Shown here in pieces: positions 25,270 to 34,079 of a stretch of 64,000 nt of DNA (position 1 is the stretch's first letter; the number at the start of each line of letters is the position of its first letter). The DNA comes from DAOTWC01 sp048499435. Lineage in GTDB: Bacteria; Chloroflexota; Anaerolineae; Aggregatilineales; Phototrophicaceae. Position numbers and translations under genes: made by a program. The stretch lies in assembly GCA_048499435.1 (NCBI GenBank), contig JASNZW010000004.1, positions 357,247 to 421,246 on the forward strand, read 5' to 3'. Below the pieces are notes generated by a model that was not told the DNA's origin, searched no databases, and was given only the letters and a program-made list of their open reading frames with translations.

Positions 25270-26304
25270 TTACTCGTACAGCACAGCCATGATCTCTTCG
25301 CTGTCAATGTTGTCGGCGTCGTACCACATGAAGCCGGTGTCAATGACCGGGTCCAGTTCCTCGCCGCGCAGCGCCATAACCGCCGCTTCGACAGCCTTGT
25401 AGCCAATGCCGATGGGGTTCTGCGTGATCGCGCCGGCGGCGATGCCGTCGCGGATCGCGGCGATCTGCTGCGCGCCGGAGTCGTAGCCGATGACCACCAG
25501 CTCGCCCTGCATGTTGAGTTCAACGACGGCGTTCAGCACACCGATGATCGAGCCTTCGTTAGCGCCGAAGAAGCCCTTCAGGTCGGGGTGCGCCAGCATG
25601 ATGGCTTTCGCCAGGTCGGTTGATTTAAGCTGGTCGCCGCCGCCGTACTGCACGTCCACGACGGTGATGTCGGGGTAGGCTTCGGCCATGCGCTCGGTGA
25701 AGCCGGCCACGCGGTCAATGCCGGTGCGGCTGGTCTGGTCGTGGGCGATCACGGCGACTTCGCCTTCGCCGCCGATGAGTTCGGCCATCATGTCAGCGGC
25801 CAGGGCGGCGGCGGCCACGTTGTCGGTGGCGGCAGTCGCCAGCGGGATGTCGCTGTCCACGCCGGAGTCAAAGGCGATCACGGGGATACCTTCTTCCTGG
25901 GCGCGCTCCAGCAGCGGGATAGCAGCGATGCTGTCCAGGGCGGCGAACACGATGGCGTCCGGGCCTTTGTCGAGGGCGGTTTGCAGCATTTCAAGCTGCT
26001 TGTCCACCATCGCCTCAGTTTCGGGGCCTTCGAAGGTCACGCTGACGCCGCAGTCCTCAGCCGCCATCTCAGCGCCGAGCTTAACGGCCTGCCAGAACTG
26101 GTGCTGAAAGCCCTTCGAGATCACCGGGATATAGATGTCCTGGGCGGCCATCTCGGCGGCGATTTCTTCGGTGCAGTAAGGCGGCGTTTCTTCTTCTGCT
26201 TCGGGGGTGGCTTCCGGTGTCGCGTCCTGGGCAAAGACTGCGCCAGAGAGCAGAACGGCCAGCAGCAGCGCCAGCAGGATGCTAAAGAGACGGGCTTTCT
26301 TCAT
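25270..26304 (-). CDS. ABC sugar-binding protein (RbsB-like)
   Basis: A 344-residue periplasmic-binding-protein-1 family receptor. ATG 26304 has AAGGAGAT upstream and gives MKKARLFSILLALLLAVLLSGAVFAQ, a signal peptide. Then an acidic Pro/Glu linker (DATPEATPEAEEE) precedes two Rossmann-like lobes (IYIPVISKGFQHQFWQAVKLGAE..., VAVIAHDQTSRTGIDRVAGF..., KGFFGANEGSIIGVLNAV, VIGYDSGAQQIAAIRDG). It lies last in the minus-strand transport set, behind the permease and a hairpin. The ligand is a pentose or hexose; not determinable here. Confidence 0.92.
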   Translation of the reverse strand: MKKARLFSILLALLLAVLLSGAVFAQDATPEATPEAEEETPPYCTEEIAAEMAAQDIYIPVISKGFQHQFWQAVKLGAEMAAEDCGVSVTFEGPETEAMVDKQLEMLQTALDKGPDAIVFAALDSIAAIPLLERAQEEGIPVIAFDSGVDSDIPLATAATDNVAAAALAADMMAELIGGEGEVAVIAHDQTSRTGIDRVAGFTERMAEAYPDITVVDVQYGGGDQLKSTDLAKAIMLAHPDLKGFFGANEGSIIGVLNAVVELNMQGELVVIGYDSGAQQIAAIRDGIAAGAITQNPIGIGYKAVEAAVMALRGEELDPVIDTGFMWYDADNIDSEEIMAVLYE

Positions 26305-26384
26305 TTTACTGATCTCCTTAAGGTCTGTCGTGCTATCAGGTAAACGAGTCTGTTGCACGGTGTTCACAGTCGGCAGTTGGCAGC

Positions 26385-26400
26385 GCCGGCCGCAGCCGGC
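26385..26400. other. Intercistronic hairpin before the binding-protein gene
   Basis: GCCGGC-CGCA-GCCGGC forms a strong stem between the permease stop (26440) and the binding-protein start (26304). Such hairpins may stabilise or partially end mRNA so that the receptor is made at a different level from the membrane parts. Confidence 0.4.
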
Positions 26401-26439
26401 CCGTGCCCCGCATCACCTCCTTTCGTGGCGGCGCGCGTC

Positions 26440-27453
26440 TTACTGATTGGCCCGGCGGCGGATAATGTCCAGGTAAACCGCCAGGATGACGATCGCGCCG
26501 GTGACGACCGTCTGCCACTCCTGCGGCACTGAAAGAATGCGCAGGCCGTTGACCAGCACGCTCATCACGAACGCGCCGATAATCGTGCCCTGGATTGTGC
26601 CCTCGCCGCCGCTGAGCGATGTCCCGCCGATCACGACCGCCGCGATCGCGTCCAGCTCGTAGCCCTGGCCCAGCGCCGGTTGGGCGGAGTTGAGGCGCGC
26701 GGCCATCAGCACGCCGGCCAGCCCGGCGAACGTGCCGCACAGCGCGTAGACGGCGACTTTCCACGAGCGCGTGTTGACGCCGGAGAGGCGCGTCGCTTCC
26801 TCGTTGCTGCCCAGCGCGAAGGTGTAGCGGCCTAGGATGGTGCGCCCCAGGATGAAGCTGGCGATGATGGCCGCGCCAAACAGGATAAAGACCGCGTTGG
26901 GGATGTCCAGGCCGGGGATGGCCGCGCCGGTGACCGACCCCATCGCGATCTGGCGGAACTCTGGCGTTTCGTTGAAATAGATCGGCTTCAGGTTAGAGAT
27001 GACCAGCGACAAGCCCTTAGCGATGTACATCATGCCCAGGGTGGCGATGAACGGTGGAATGCGCATCCGGGCGATGATCAGGCCGTTCACCAGCCCGGCC
27101 AGCGCGCCCGTCAGGATGCCGCCGACCAGGCCGACCGGCACGGGAAGCTGCCAGTAGGTGATGAACACGCCGGTCATGACCGCGGCAAAGGTCATGACCG
27201 TGCCGATCGACAGGTCAATGCCGCCGGTGATGATGACGTAAGTCACGCCCAGGGCCAGCACGCCGTTAACGGCGGTCGCCAGCAGGATGCCGATGATGTT
27301 GTTGAACTGGAGGAAGTTCGGCGACGCCAGCGAAAACACCAGAATGAGGACGATGAGCGCGGCGAAAGCCAGCAGCCGCTGAGTTGCGTCGGAGCGGAAC
27401 AGGGTCTTGTAACGGCCGGTGAGCGTTGGGGTGGGGACGGCTGGAACATCCAT
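26440..27453 (-). CDS. ABC sugar permease (RbsC-like)
   Basis: A 337-residue inner-membrane permease of the ribose/xylose/galactose type with about eight to ten helices. Family features: VTYVIITGGIDLSIGTVMTFAAV, PPFIATLGMMYIAKGLSLVIS, YALGSNEEATRLSGVNTRSWKVAVYALCGTFAGLAGVLMAARL, and AAVVIGGTSLSGGEGTIQGTIIGAFVMSVL. ATG 27453 lies 3 bp after the ATPase stop, so the two are translationally coupled. Confidence 0.94.
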   Translation of the reverse strand: MDVPAVPTPTLTGRYKTLFRSDATQRLLAFAALIVLILVFSLASPNFLQFNNIIGILLATAVNGVLALGVTYVIITGGIDLSIGTVMTFAAVMTGVFITYWQLPVPVGLVGGILTGALAGLVNGLIIARMRIPPFIATLGMMYIAKGLSLVISNLKPIYFNETPEFRQIAMGSVTGAAIPGLDIPNAVFILFGAAIIASFILGRTILGRYTFALGSNEEATRLSGVNTRSWKVAVYALCGTFAGLAGVLMAARLNSAQPALGQGYELDAIAAVVIGGTSLSGGEGTIQGTIIGAFVMSVLVNGLRILSVPQEWQTVVTGAIVILAVYLDIIRRRANQ

Positions 27454-27456
27454 TTT

Positions 27457-29010
27457 TTAAGCATTCCCAGGTTCTATAATGGTCTGAAGAGGGTTATCAG
27501 TTTGGATCAGGCCGCCGCGCTGGGTGGCGTAAGTCATGATTTTTTCCTGCGTCGCCTCGGCGCTCCCCAGCTCCCCGGTGATGCGCCCCTCGCACATAAC
27601 GATGATGCGGTGGCTCATACGCAGGATTTCGGGCAGCTCGGACGAAATCATGATGATGGATTTCCCCTGCTGCGCCAGGTCGTTGAGCAGACGGTAGATT
27701 TCGCTTTTCGCGCCCACATCAATGCCGCGCGTTGGTTCGTCGAAAATGAGGATGCTGGTGTCGGCGGTCAGCCACTTGGCGATCACGACCTTCTGCTGGT
27801 TGCCGCCAGACAGGTTGCGCACTTTCTGCTGCAGGCTGGGCGTCTTGATGGACAGCGCGCTGATGTAGCGCGCCGCCGTGGCGTGCGTCTCGGCGTTTTT
27901 CACCAGGCCCAGGCGGCTGAGGAACTTGCGGAAGGCCGCCAGCACCACGTTGGTTTCGACATCCATGCCCAGCGTCAGGCCGTAGCGTTTGCGGTCCTCT
28001 GACAGATAGCCGATGCCGTGCCGCACGGCGTCGTTGGGGCTTTTGATGTGGACGCGCTTGCCCTCGATGTAAACCTCGCCGGAGTCAACCGGGTCTGCGC
28101 CGAAGATGGCGCGCGCGACCTCAGTGCGGCCCGCGCCCATCAGGCCGGCGAAGCCCAGGATTTCGCCGCGCCGGAGGGTGAAGTTCACATCGGTCAGGGC
28201 GCGCCCCCGGTTGAGGCCGCGCACCTCCAGCACGATATCGCTGCTGGGGGTTTCCGGCACTTCGGGCGCGGCCTCGAAGATCGTGCGGCCCACCATCATG
28301 CTGATGATCTGTTCGATCCGCGCCTGCGGCGTGGGCACGGTGTCAATGTAGTGGCCGTCGCGCATCACGGTGATGCGGTCGGAGATCTGCTTGAGTTCTT
28401 CTAACCGGTGGCTGATGTAGACGATGCCGACGCCGTTCTCGCGCAGGCCGCGAATGATGTTGAACAGCTCGTCAATTTCGGATTCGGTCAGCGCCGCCGT
28501 CGGCTCGTCCATGATGAGCACGTCGGAGCTGTACGACAGCGCCTTGGCGATCTCCACCATCTGCTGCTTGGCGACGGTGAGGTCGGCCACTTTAGTGCGC
28601 GGGTTGAGGTTAAGGCGCAGCGTGTCCAGCAGGGCGCGCGCCTGTTCGTTGATCTGCTTGTCGTCCAGGACGAAGCGCGGGTTGGCGCGCGGCTCGCGCC
28701 CGATGAAGATGTTCTGCGCCACCGTCAGGTGCGGCATCAGGTTGAGTTCCTGGTGGATCATGCTGATGCCCAGTTCAAGGGCGGCGCGCGGGTTGGGGAT
28801 GTCTGCTTCGCGCCCTTTGACGATGATCTGCCCGGCGTCCTTCGTGTGGATACCGGCCAGCACCTTCATCAGGGTGGATTTACCGGCCCCGTTCTCGCCC
28901 ACCAGGGCGTGAACCTCGCCGGGGTAGAGGTCAAAATGGCATTGTGAGAGGGCGTGAACACCTGGAAAGGATTTTTCGATCCCTTCCATAACAATAACAT
29001 AATCGCTCAT
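27457..29010 (-). CDS. ABC sugar ATPase, two ATP-binding domains (RbsA/MglA-like)
   Basis: A 517-residue duplicated ATPase powering the sugar transporter. First domain: Walker A GENGAGKSTLMK, signature LTVAKQQMVEIAKAL (an LSVAQQ-type variant), Walker B VLIMDEPTAAL. The second domain keeps the signature LSGGNQQKVVIAKWL and ILIFDEPTRGID but has a degenerate Walker A (GLMGAGRTEVAR), as usual for RbsA. ATG 29010 has GAGGGTG upstream and is preferred to an in-frame GTG 6 bp earlier. A LacI-type palindrome lies about 80 bp upstream. Confidence 0.94.
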   Translation of the reverse strand: MSDYVIVMEGIEKSFPGVHALSQCHFDLYPGEVHALVGENGAGKSTLMKVLAGIHTKDAGQIIVKGREADIPNPRAALELGISMIHQELNLMPHLTVAQNIFIGREPRANPRFVLDDKQINEQARALLDTLRLNLNPRTKVADLTVAKQQMVEIAKALSYSSDVLIMDEPTAALTESEIDELFNIIRGLRENGVGIVYISHRLEELKQISDRITVMRDGHYIDTVPTPQARIEQIISMMVGRTIFEAAPEVPETPSSDIVLEVRGLNRGRALTDVNFTLRRGEILGFAGLMGAGRTEVARAIFGADPVDSGEVYIEGKRVHIKSPNDAVRHGIGYLSEDRKRYGLTLGMDVETNVVLAAFRKFLSRLGLVKNAETHATAARYISALSIKTPSLQQKVRNLSGGNQQKVVIAKWLTADTSILIFDEPTRGIDVGAKSEIYRLLNDLAQQGKSIIMISSELPEILRMSHRIIVMCEGRITGELGSAEATQEKIMTYATQRGGLIQTDNPLQTIIEPGNA

Positions 29011-29086
29011 TGTCACCCTCAGCGCAGCTAATAAGGATTATCCTGCTAACACACTAATTATTGGGCCGAAAAAGCCGCCGCCGCAG

Positions 29087-29106
29087 ATATGTTATGGTTA
29101 ACATAT
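29087..29106. promoter_or_regulatory. LacI-type operator upstream of the sugar ABC genes
   Basis: ATATGTTA-TGGT-TAACATAT is a perfect palindrome with a 4-bp centre. The same half-sites occur at 36182-36199 beside the lacI-type gene, so the regulator there very likely controls the transporter. Confidence 0.75.
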
Positions 29107-29155
29107 CACAATTCGCAGCGGCTGTCAAATAAAACACGGCGCGGGCCGCTGCCGG

Positions 29156-29581
29156 CTAAGGGTTGGTTTCGCTCACGACGCCGATAGTGAGCAGCAGGTT
29201 AGCCCACACGCGCGCCTCGCCAGTGGCGATCACCAGGCCCACCTCAGTGTGCCGCGCCAGGTCATAGAAGGCGAAGCGCTCCACCGGCTGCAGCTCAAGG
29301 CCGGGCAGCAGGGCGCGAAACTCGGACCAGATGGGCGGCTGGCTGCCGTCGTAGGGCTGCATCACCTGGGCGGCTTCGATAGGTATCGCGCTGACGAGCG
29401 CCGCCAGCACATCGGTCGCGCTGACCAGGCCGCGCCGCAGGTTGAGGTAGACGCGCGCGGCCGCCGGGTTGGTGTGCGTGCCGAAGGGGAAGTTGCCGTC
29501 GGCGATGAGCACCAGGCTGCCGTGCCCCAGGCTGCCCAGCGCGCCGAGGATGGCGGGGTGTGTGAGCTGTGTGCGAAGCAT
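29156..29581 (-). CDS. RbsD/FucU-family sugar mutarotase
   Basis: A 141-residue protein of the RbsD/FucU family, which speeds interconversion of cyclic sugar forms. MLRTQLTHPAILGALGSLGHGSLVLIADGNFP carries the conserved His and Asp, and the C-terminus has FYDLARHTEVGLVIATGEARVWANLLLTIG. It resembles FucU more than RbsD in the HPxIxxALxxxGHG segment. It lies between the pfkB-type kinase and the ABC genes, consistent with preparing the imported sugar. Confidence 0.88.
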   Translation of the reverse strand: MLRTQLTHPAILGALGSLGHGSLVLIADGNFPFGTHTNPAAARVYLNLRRGLVSATDVLAALVSAIPIEAAQVMQPYDGSQPPIWSEFRALLPGLELQPVERFAFYDLARHTEVGLVIATGEARVWANLLLTIGVVSETNP

Positions 29582-29634
29582 AAGTGGCTGTCCTTTTACG
29601 TTATGAAGTCAGTAGTTGGTCGCTGGCGGCGCGC

Positions 29635-30564
29635 CTAAAGTATAACCACGCTGACCTGCGCGCGCACGCGCTCGTAATCGGCCAGGGTGAAGCGCCCGGC
29701 CCCCAGGCGCAGCGCGTTGGCTGTGCCCGCCGCCACGCCGCAGGTCAGCGCCTCGGCCAGCGGCCAGCCCTGCGTCAGCCCGTGAATTACCCCGGCCAGC
29801 AGGCAGTCGCCAGAGCCGACCGCGCTCACGATGTCTAACTGGGGTGGGCGCGCGTGCAGCGTCACGCGGCCGTCGGCGGCGACAGCGCCGTCAGCGCCCA
29901 GCGAGAGCAGCACCAGCACGCCGCGCTCGGCCGCCAACTGCGCGGCGGCGGCGGCGAACTGGGCGCTGTCGGCGGCTTTACTGCCGGTGAGTTCGACAAA
30001 TTCGGCGCGGTTCGGTTTGACGGCGTAGGGCTGCGCCGCCAGCCCGTGCGCCAGTGCCGGGCCGCTGCTGTCCAGGTACGCAGGGACGCCGGCGGCGCGC
30101 GCCAGCTCAATCAACTGCGCGTAAAAGGCGGGCGGGACGCCGGCGGGCAGGCTGCCGCTGAGGGCAACCGCCGCGCAGCCGGGCAGCAGGGCGCGGAAGC
30201 GGCCCAGCAGGGCGGTTTGCCGTTCTGGCGTGACCGGCGCGCCGGCCTCGTACAGCTCGGTGAGCGTGCCGTTTTCGGGGTCAAGGATTGACAGGCAGGT
30301 GCGCGATTCCGTTTCTGTGTGGACAAAGGCGGTCTCGATGCCTTCGTCGCGCAGCCCGGCCTCGATAAACTTGCCGGTAAAGCCGCCGATCCAGCCCGAC
30401 ACGCAGGTATCTGCGCCTAGAGTGGTCAGCGCGCGGGCGACGTTGCAGCCTTTGCCGCCGGGCAGCGCCAGCACCTCGCGCGGGCGGTGGATGGCGTTAA
30501 GCTGAAACGGGCTGACGACGGCGGTCTTGTCCACAGCGGCGTTGAGCGTCAGGCACAGGATCAT
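29635..30564 (-). CDS. PfkB-family 1-phosphofructokinase / tagatose-6-P kinase
   Basis: A 309-residue ribokinase-fold kinase (LacC/FruK branch): MILCLTLNAAVDKTAVV at the N-terminus, PGGKGCNVARALTTLG, and the catalytic anion-hole loop VSAVGSGDCLLAGVIHGL near the end. ATG 30564 overlaps the aldolase stop by one base (TAATG), so translation is coupled. With the adjacent class II aldolase it would make and split a ketose-1,6-bisphosphate (fructose or tagatose). Confidence 0.9.
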   Translation of the reverse strand: MILCLTLNAAVDKTAVVSPFQLNAIHRPREVLALPGGKGCNVARALTTLGADTCVSGWIGGFTGKFIEAGLRDEGIETAFVHTETESRTCLSILDPENGTLTELYEAGAPVTPERQTALLGRFRALLPGCAAVALSGSLPAGVPPAFYAQLIELARAAGVPAYLDSSGPALAHGLAAQPYAVKPNRAEFVELTGSKAADSAQFAAAAAQLAAERGVLVLLSLGADGAVAADGRVTLHARPPQLDIVSAVGSGDCLLAGVIHGLTQGWPLAEALTCGVAAGTANALRLGAGRFTLADYERVRAQVSVVIL

Positions 30565-31439
30565 TAGCTGGCCGCCTTGCCGGCTGCGCCCACGAAACGG
30601 ATGCGCTCGCGCACGGTTTCGACCATGGCCGCGCGCGCCTGGCCCAGGTAGGGGCGCGGGTCCACCAGGTCCGGGTTGGCCGCCAGCGCGGTGCGCGCCG
30701 CGCCGGTGAAGGCCTGGTTGAGCTGGGTCGCCACGTTGACTTTGCACAGCCCCAGCCGGATGCCCGCCGCGATATGCTCGTTGATCACGCCCGACGAGCC
30801 GTGCAGCACCAGCGGGATATCCACGACGGCGCGGACAGCGGCTAGCCGGTCAAGGTCGAGCGTCAGGCGCTTTTCGGTGGCGGCGTGGACTGAGCCGACG
30901 GCGATGGCCAGCACATCCACGCCGGTGGCCGCCACGAAAGCGGCAGCGTCGGCGGGGTCGGTGTGCGCGCCGCTCAGGTCAATGTGCCCGGCGCTGTCCG
31001 GCTTGGGGACCGCGCCAACCTCGGCCTCGATGCACACGCCGGCGGCGTGCGCCAGCGCGCGCAGGCGGCGCGTCGTCTCGATATTCTGCGCCAGCGGCAG
31101 GTCGCCGCCGTCGAACATCACCGACGTGAAGCCGAGCGCGATCGCCTGCACAACTTCATCGGCGGTGGCGTGGTCGAGGTGGAGCGCCACCGGCACATCC
31201 ACGCTGTGGGCCGCCGTCTGGCCGATAAGCGCCATGTAGCGCAGGCCAAGCGTTTCGCTGCCGCTGCCTGCGTAGTGCAGCGCTCGGTGGCTGATCTGCA
31301 CGATGACCGGCGCGCGTTCAGCCTGGGCGGCCTGTACGATCGCCTGCACCTGCTCCAGCGTGTTGGCGTTGAACGCGCCGATCGCGAAGCCGTCGCGCTG
31401 CGCCTGCTGGAGCCAGGGCCGCGGGTTAACGAGTGTCAT
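30564..31439 (-). CDS. Class II ketose-bisphosphate aldolase (GatY/Fba-like)
   Basis: A 291-residue zinc aldolase. LHLDHAT holds the catalytic Asp and a zinc His, IEAEVGAV the Glu, AIAVGSVHA a second His and PLVLHGSSGV a third. GLCKVNVATQ is the phosphate-binding segment. It cleaves fructose- or tagatose-1,6-bisphosphate to dihydroxyacetone-P and glyceraldehyde-3-P. The gene overlaps its upstream dehydrogenase by 14 bp and the downstream kinase by 1 bp. The GatD-like neighbour suggests a tagatose route, not proven. Confidence 0.92.
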   Translation of the reverse strand: MTLVNPRPWLQQAQRDGFAIGAFNANTLEQVQAIVQAAQAERAPVIVQISHRALHYAGSGSETLGLRYMALIGQTAAHSVDVPVALHLDHATADEVVQAIALGFTSVMFDGGDLPLAQNIETTRRLRALAHAAGVCIEAEVGAVPKPDSAGHIDLSGAHTDPADAAAFVAATGVDVLAIAVGSVHAATEKRLTLDLDRLAAVRAVVDIPLVLHGSSGVINEHIAAGIRLGLCKVNVATQLNQAFTGAARTALAANPDLVDPRPYLGQARAAMVETVRERIRFVGAAGKAAS

Positions 31440-32493
31440 GGTTTGCGCTTTCCATCTGTGGGTAGAGGATAATTTTGCGGTGGGGCATCTGGCGGGCGGC
31501 GACGCGCGCGAACACGTCCGGCGCGGCGGCCAGCGGCAGGCGGTGCGAGATCATGGTGTCCATGTCGAGGTGGCCGTCGGCGAGGGCCTGCACGGTGTCG
31601 GTCCACTCGTGGCCGGGGAAGGGGGCGGAATAGGACATAAAGCAGCCGACGAGCCGCAGTTCCTTGCGCATCAGGTCCTCGATGAACGACATGGGCAGGC
31701 TGGCGTCAAGCGGCTGGTTGCCGCCGCAGACGACCACGCCGCGCGGGCGCGTCACCGCGATGGACTGCGCCAGGGCAGCGGGCGCGCCTGCCGCCTCCAG
31801 GGCGATGTCCACGCCGTCGCCGGCCAGCCGGCGCACTTCGGCGCGCAGGTCGGCGCGCTGCGGGTTGAGCGTGACGTGCGCGCCCAGCGCGCGCGCCGTC
31901 TCCAGGTTGTCGTCGTTGACGTCGGTGCAGATGATGAGCGCCGCGCCCAGGATGCGCAGCCACTGCACGGTCATCAGGCCGATGGACCCGGCGCCCAGCA
32001 CGACGGCGCTCTGGCCGGCCATAAAGCTGCCGAGCGCCAGCATGTGGCGGGCGACGGTCGCCGGTTCGATCAGCGCCGCGTGTTCGAAAGGCACGCTGGC
32101 GGGCAGCAGCAGAGCGCTGCGCTGCGGCAGCTCGACATATTCCGCGAAGCCGCCGTGCTGGCGCGAGCCAATGAACGAATAGCGGTGGCAGGCGGAATAC
32201 TGCCCGCGCTGGCATTGTTCGCAGTCAAAACAGGGCACGAGCGGGATCACCGCCGCGTGCTGCCCGATCAGGCTGGCAGGCACGCCGTCGCCCACCGCCG
32301 CGATCACGCCCGCGCACTCGTGGCCCAGGATAAGCGGGTACATGCGGTGGCCTCTGGCGTAACGCGCGATGTCAGAGCCGCAGATTGACACCGCCGCCAC
32401 CCGCAGCAGCAGGTGGCCTGGCTGCGGCGTGGGCGCTGGCGCGCCCGTCGAGTACGTGAGGACGCCCTGATTTTCGAGAATAACGGCTTCCAT
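31426..32493 (-). CDS. Zinc polyol dehydrogenase (GatD/sorbitol-DH type)
   Basis: A 355-residue MDR enzyme. The catalytic zinc ligands are in SICGSDIARY and LGHECAGV. A structural zinc lobe has four cysteines (VPCFDCEQCQRGQYSAC). The NAD fold is SAVVLGAGSIGLMTVQWLRILGA. The best match in style is galactitol-1-phosphate or sorbitol dehydrogenase. ATG 32493 begins 14 bp after the FGGY kinase stop. It probably oxidises a polyol or polyol phosphate to a ketose feeding the kinase/aldolase pair. Confidence 0.9.
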   Translation of the reverse strand: MEAVILENQGVLTYSTGAPAPTPQPGHLLLRVAAVSICGSDIARYARGHRMYPLILGHECAGVIAAVGDGVPASLIGQHAAVIPLVPCFDCEQCQRGQYSACHRYSFIGSRQHGGFAEYVELPQRSALLLPASVPFEHAALIEPATVARHMLALGSFMAGQSAVVLGAGSIGLMTVQWLRILGAALIICTDVNDDNLETARALGAHVTLNPQRADLRAEVRRLAGDGVDIALEAAGAPAALAQSIAVTRPRGVVVCGGNQPLDASLPMSFIEDLMRKELRLVGCFMSYSAPFPGHEWTDTVQALADGHLDMDTMISHRLPLAAAPDVFARVAARQMPHRKIILYPQMESANHDTR

Positions 32494-32507
32494 AACTGCC
32501 TTTCGCG

Positions 32508-34070
32508 TTAGGCTACTGGCGGCGCGTGCGACTGCAGCGCCCTGGCCAGCGCGTCGAAATCGGCCAGCAGGCGGCGCGACAGGCCGCGATAAACGGCGAA
32601 CAGATCGTTGTAGAGCGCGTGGCGCTGCGGCGACGGCTCGTAGCGCTGGCGGTTGGGCAGCAGGCGCTCGACACAGGCCCCGGCGTCGTCCACGAGGCCG
32701 ACAGCCTGCGCGGTCAGCGCGAACAGGCCGAGGGTGTGGCCGCCTTCGCCGCCGTCGGCCCGCCGCGCCACGACAAATGGCTGCCCGTAAATATCGGCCT
32801 TGATCTGGTTCCAGATAGCGCTGCGTGTCGCGCCGCCAGAGCCGAGATACTCTGTGATCTGCACGCCGTGTTCGGCGGCGGTGCGCACGTTGTCGAGCAC
32901 GGCGAAGGCGCAGCCCTCCATGATGGCGCGCAGCAGGTCGGCGCGGGTGGTGCTGTACGACAGGCCGAAGAACACGCCGCGCGCCTGGCTGTTCCACAGC
33001 GGGGTGCGCTCGCCCGCCATATAGGGCAGGAACAGCAGCCCGCCCGCGCCCGGCGCGCTCTGGGCCGCCTGCTGGCTGAACAGCTCGAACGGGCTGGTTT
33101 CCAGCAGCGCGGCGGCGCTGGCCTCCACCTGGCCGAGCGTGTCGCGGAACCAGCCCAGCGTCCCGCCGCCGACCGTGCCGCCCTGAAGCAGATACTGTCC
33201 TGACAGCGCGTGGTGCGAGCAGATCAGGCGCGGCTCCACGACGACGCGCGCCAGGCTGACCGCCATGCCGCCGGCCTGCCCGCCCTGTTCGTTGGTCTGG
33301 CCGGGGCGCGTCACGCCCGCGCCCAGCGCCCCGGCGGCGGCGTCCAGGCAACCGGCGATCACCGGCGTGCCCGGCGCGAGGCCGGTTTCGGCGGCGGCCT
33401 GCGCGGTGATCGCCCCTACGATCTCGGTGCAGGCGCACAGCGGCGGCAGCTTTTCCAGCGGCACGCCAATGCGCGCTGCCGCGCCGGCGTCCCAGCGCCC
33501 GGCGGCGATGTCGAAAAAGTGATAGCCGTAGGCCTGGGTGTAGTCGCAGGTGAGCGTGCCGGTCAGGCGGGCGGTGATAAAGCCGGAGGCGGTCAGAAAG
33601 CAGCGCGCGGCGTCAAACACGTCTGGCCGGTGACGCCTGAGCCACAGCAGCTTGGGCGTGATATACGCCGGGTCCAGCGGGTTCGCGGCCAGCCGCACCA
33701 GCGCGTCGGCGTCGGGCAGGGCGCGCAGCCAGTCGGTCTCAGGGCCGGCGCGCCGGTCCAGCCAGATGAGCGCCGGGAACAGCGGGTTGAGGTCGCGGTC
33801 TACCGGCAGCAGCGTCCAGCCGACGCCGTCCACGCCGACGCCCGCCACGTCGCCGGGCGCGGCGCCGGCGCGCGCCAGCGCCACGCGCGCCGCCGCGCAG
33901 GCGGCCTGCCACCAGGTAGCGCCGTCGATCTCCGCCCACAGGGGCTGAGAACGGCGCAGCGTATAGGCCTGCGCGGCCTCAGCCAGCAGCGCGCCGTCCG
34001 CGTCCCACAGGGCCGTTTTAACGCTGGACGTGCCCAGGTCAATCGTGAGGATGCAGCGGCGCGCGGTCAT
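32508..34070 (-). CDS. FGGY-family carbohydrate kinase (xylulokinase-like)
   Basis: A 520-residue two-domain sugar kinase. Domain I opens with the phosphate loop ILTIDLGTSSVKTALWDADG; the centre has GVGVDGVGWTLLPVD and IWLDRRAG; domain II has GCLDAAAGALGAGV and TEYLGSGGATRSAIWNQIKADIYGQPFVV. The length and motifs match xylulokinases, though the family also covers fuculose, ribulose and erythritol kinases. It lies in the LacI-controlled operon 10 bp below an aldo/keto reductase. A second FGGY kinase is at 37710-39182. Confidence 0.88.
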   Translation of the reverse strand: MTARRCILTIDLGTSSVKTALWDADGALLAEAAQAYTLRRSQPLWAEIDGATWWQAACAAARVALARAGAAPGDVAGVGVDGVGWTLLPVDRDLNPLFPALIWLDRRAGPETDWLRALPDADALVRLAANPLDPAYITPKLLWLRRHRPDVFDAARCFLTASGFITARLTGTLTCDYTQAYGYHFFDIAAGRWDAGAAARIGVPLEKLPPLCACTEIVGAITAQAAAETGLAPGTPVIAGCLDAAAGALGAGVTRPGQTNEQGGQAGGMAVSLARVVVEPRLICSHHALSGQYLLQGGTVGGGTLGWFRDTLGQVEASAAALLETSPFELFSQQAAQSAPGAGGLLFLPYMAGERTPLWNSQARGVFFGLSYSTTRADLLRAIMEGCAFAVLDNVRTAAEHGVQITEYLGSGGATRSAIWNQIKADIYGQPFVVARRADGGEGGHTLGLFALTAQAVGLVDDAGACVERLLPNRQRYEPSPQRHALYNDLFAVYRGLSRRLLADFDALARALQSHAPPVA

Positions 34071-34079
34071 CGGTGTGCG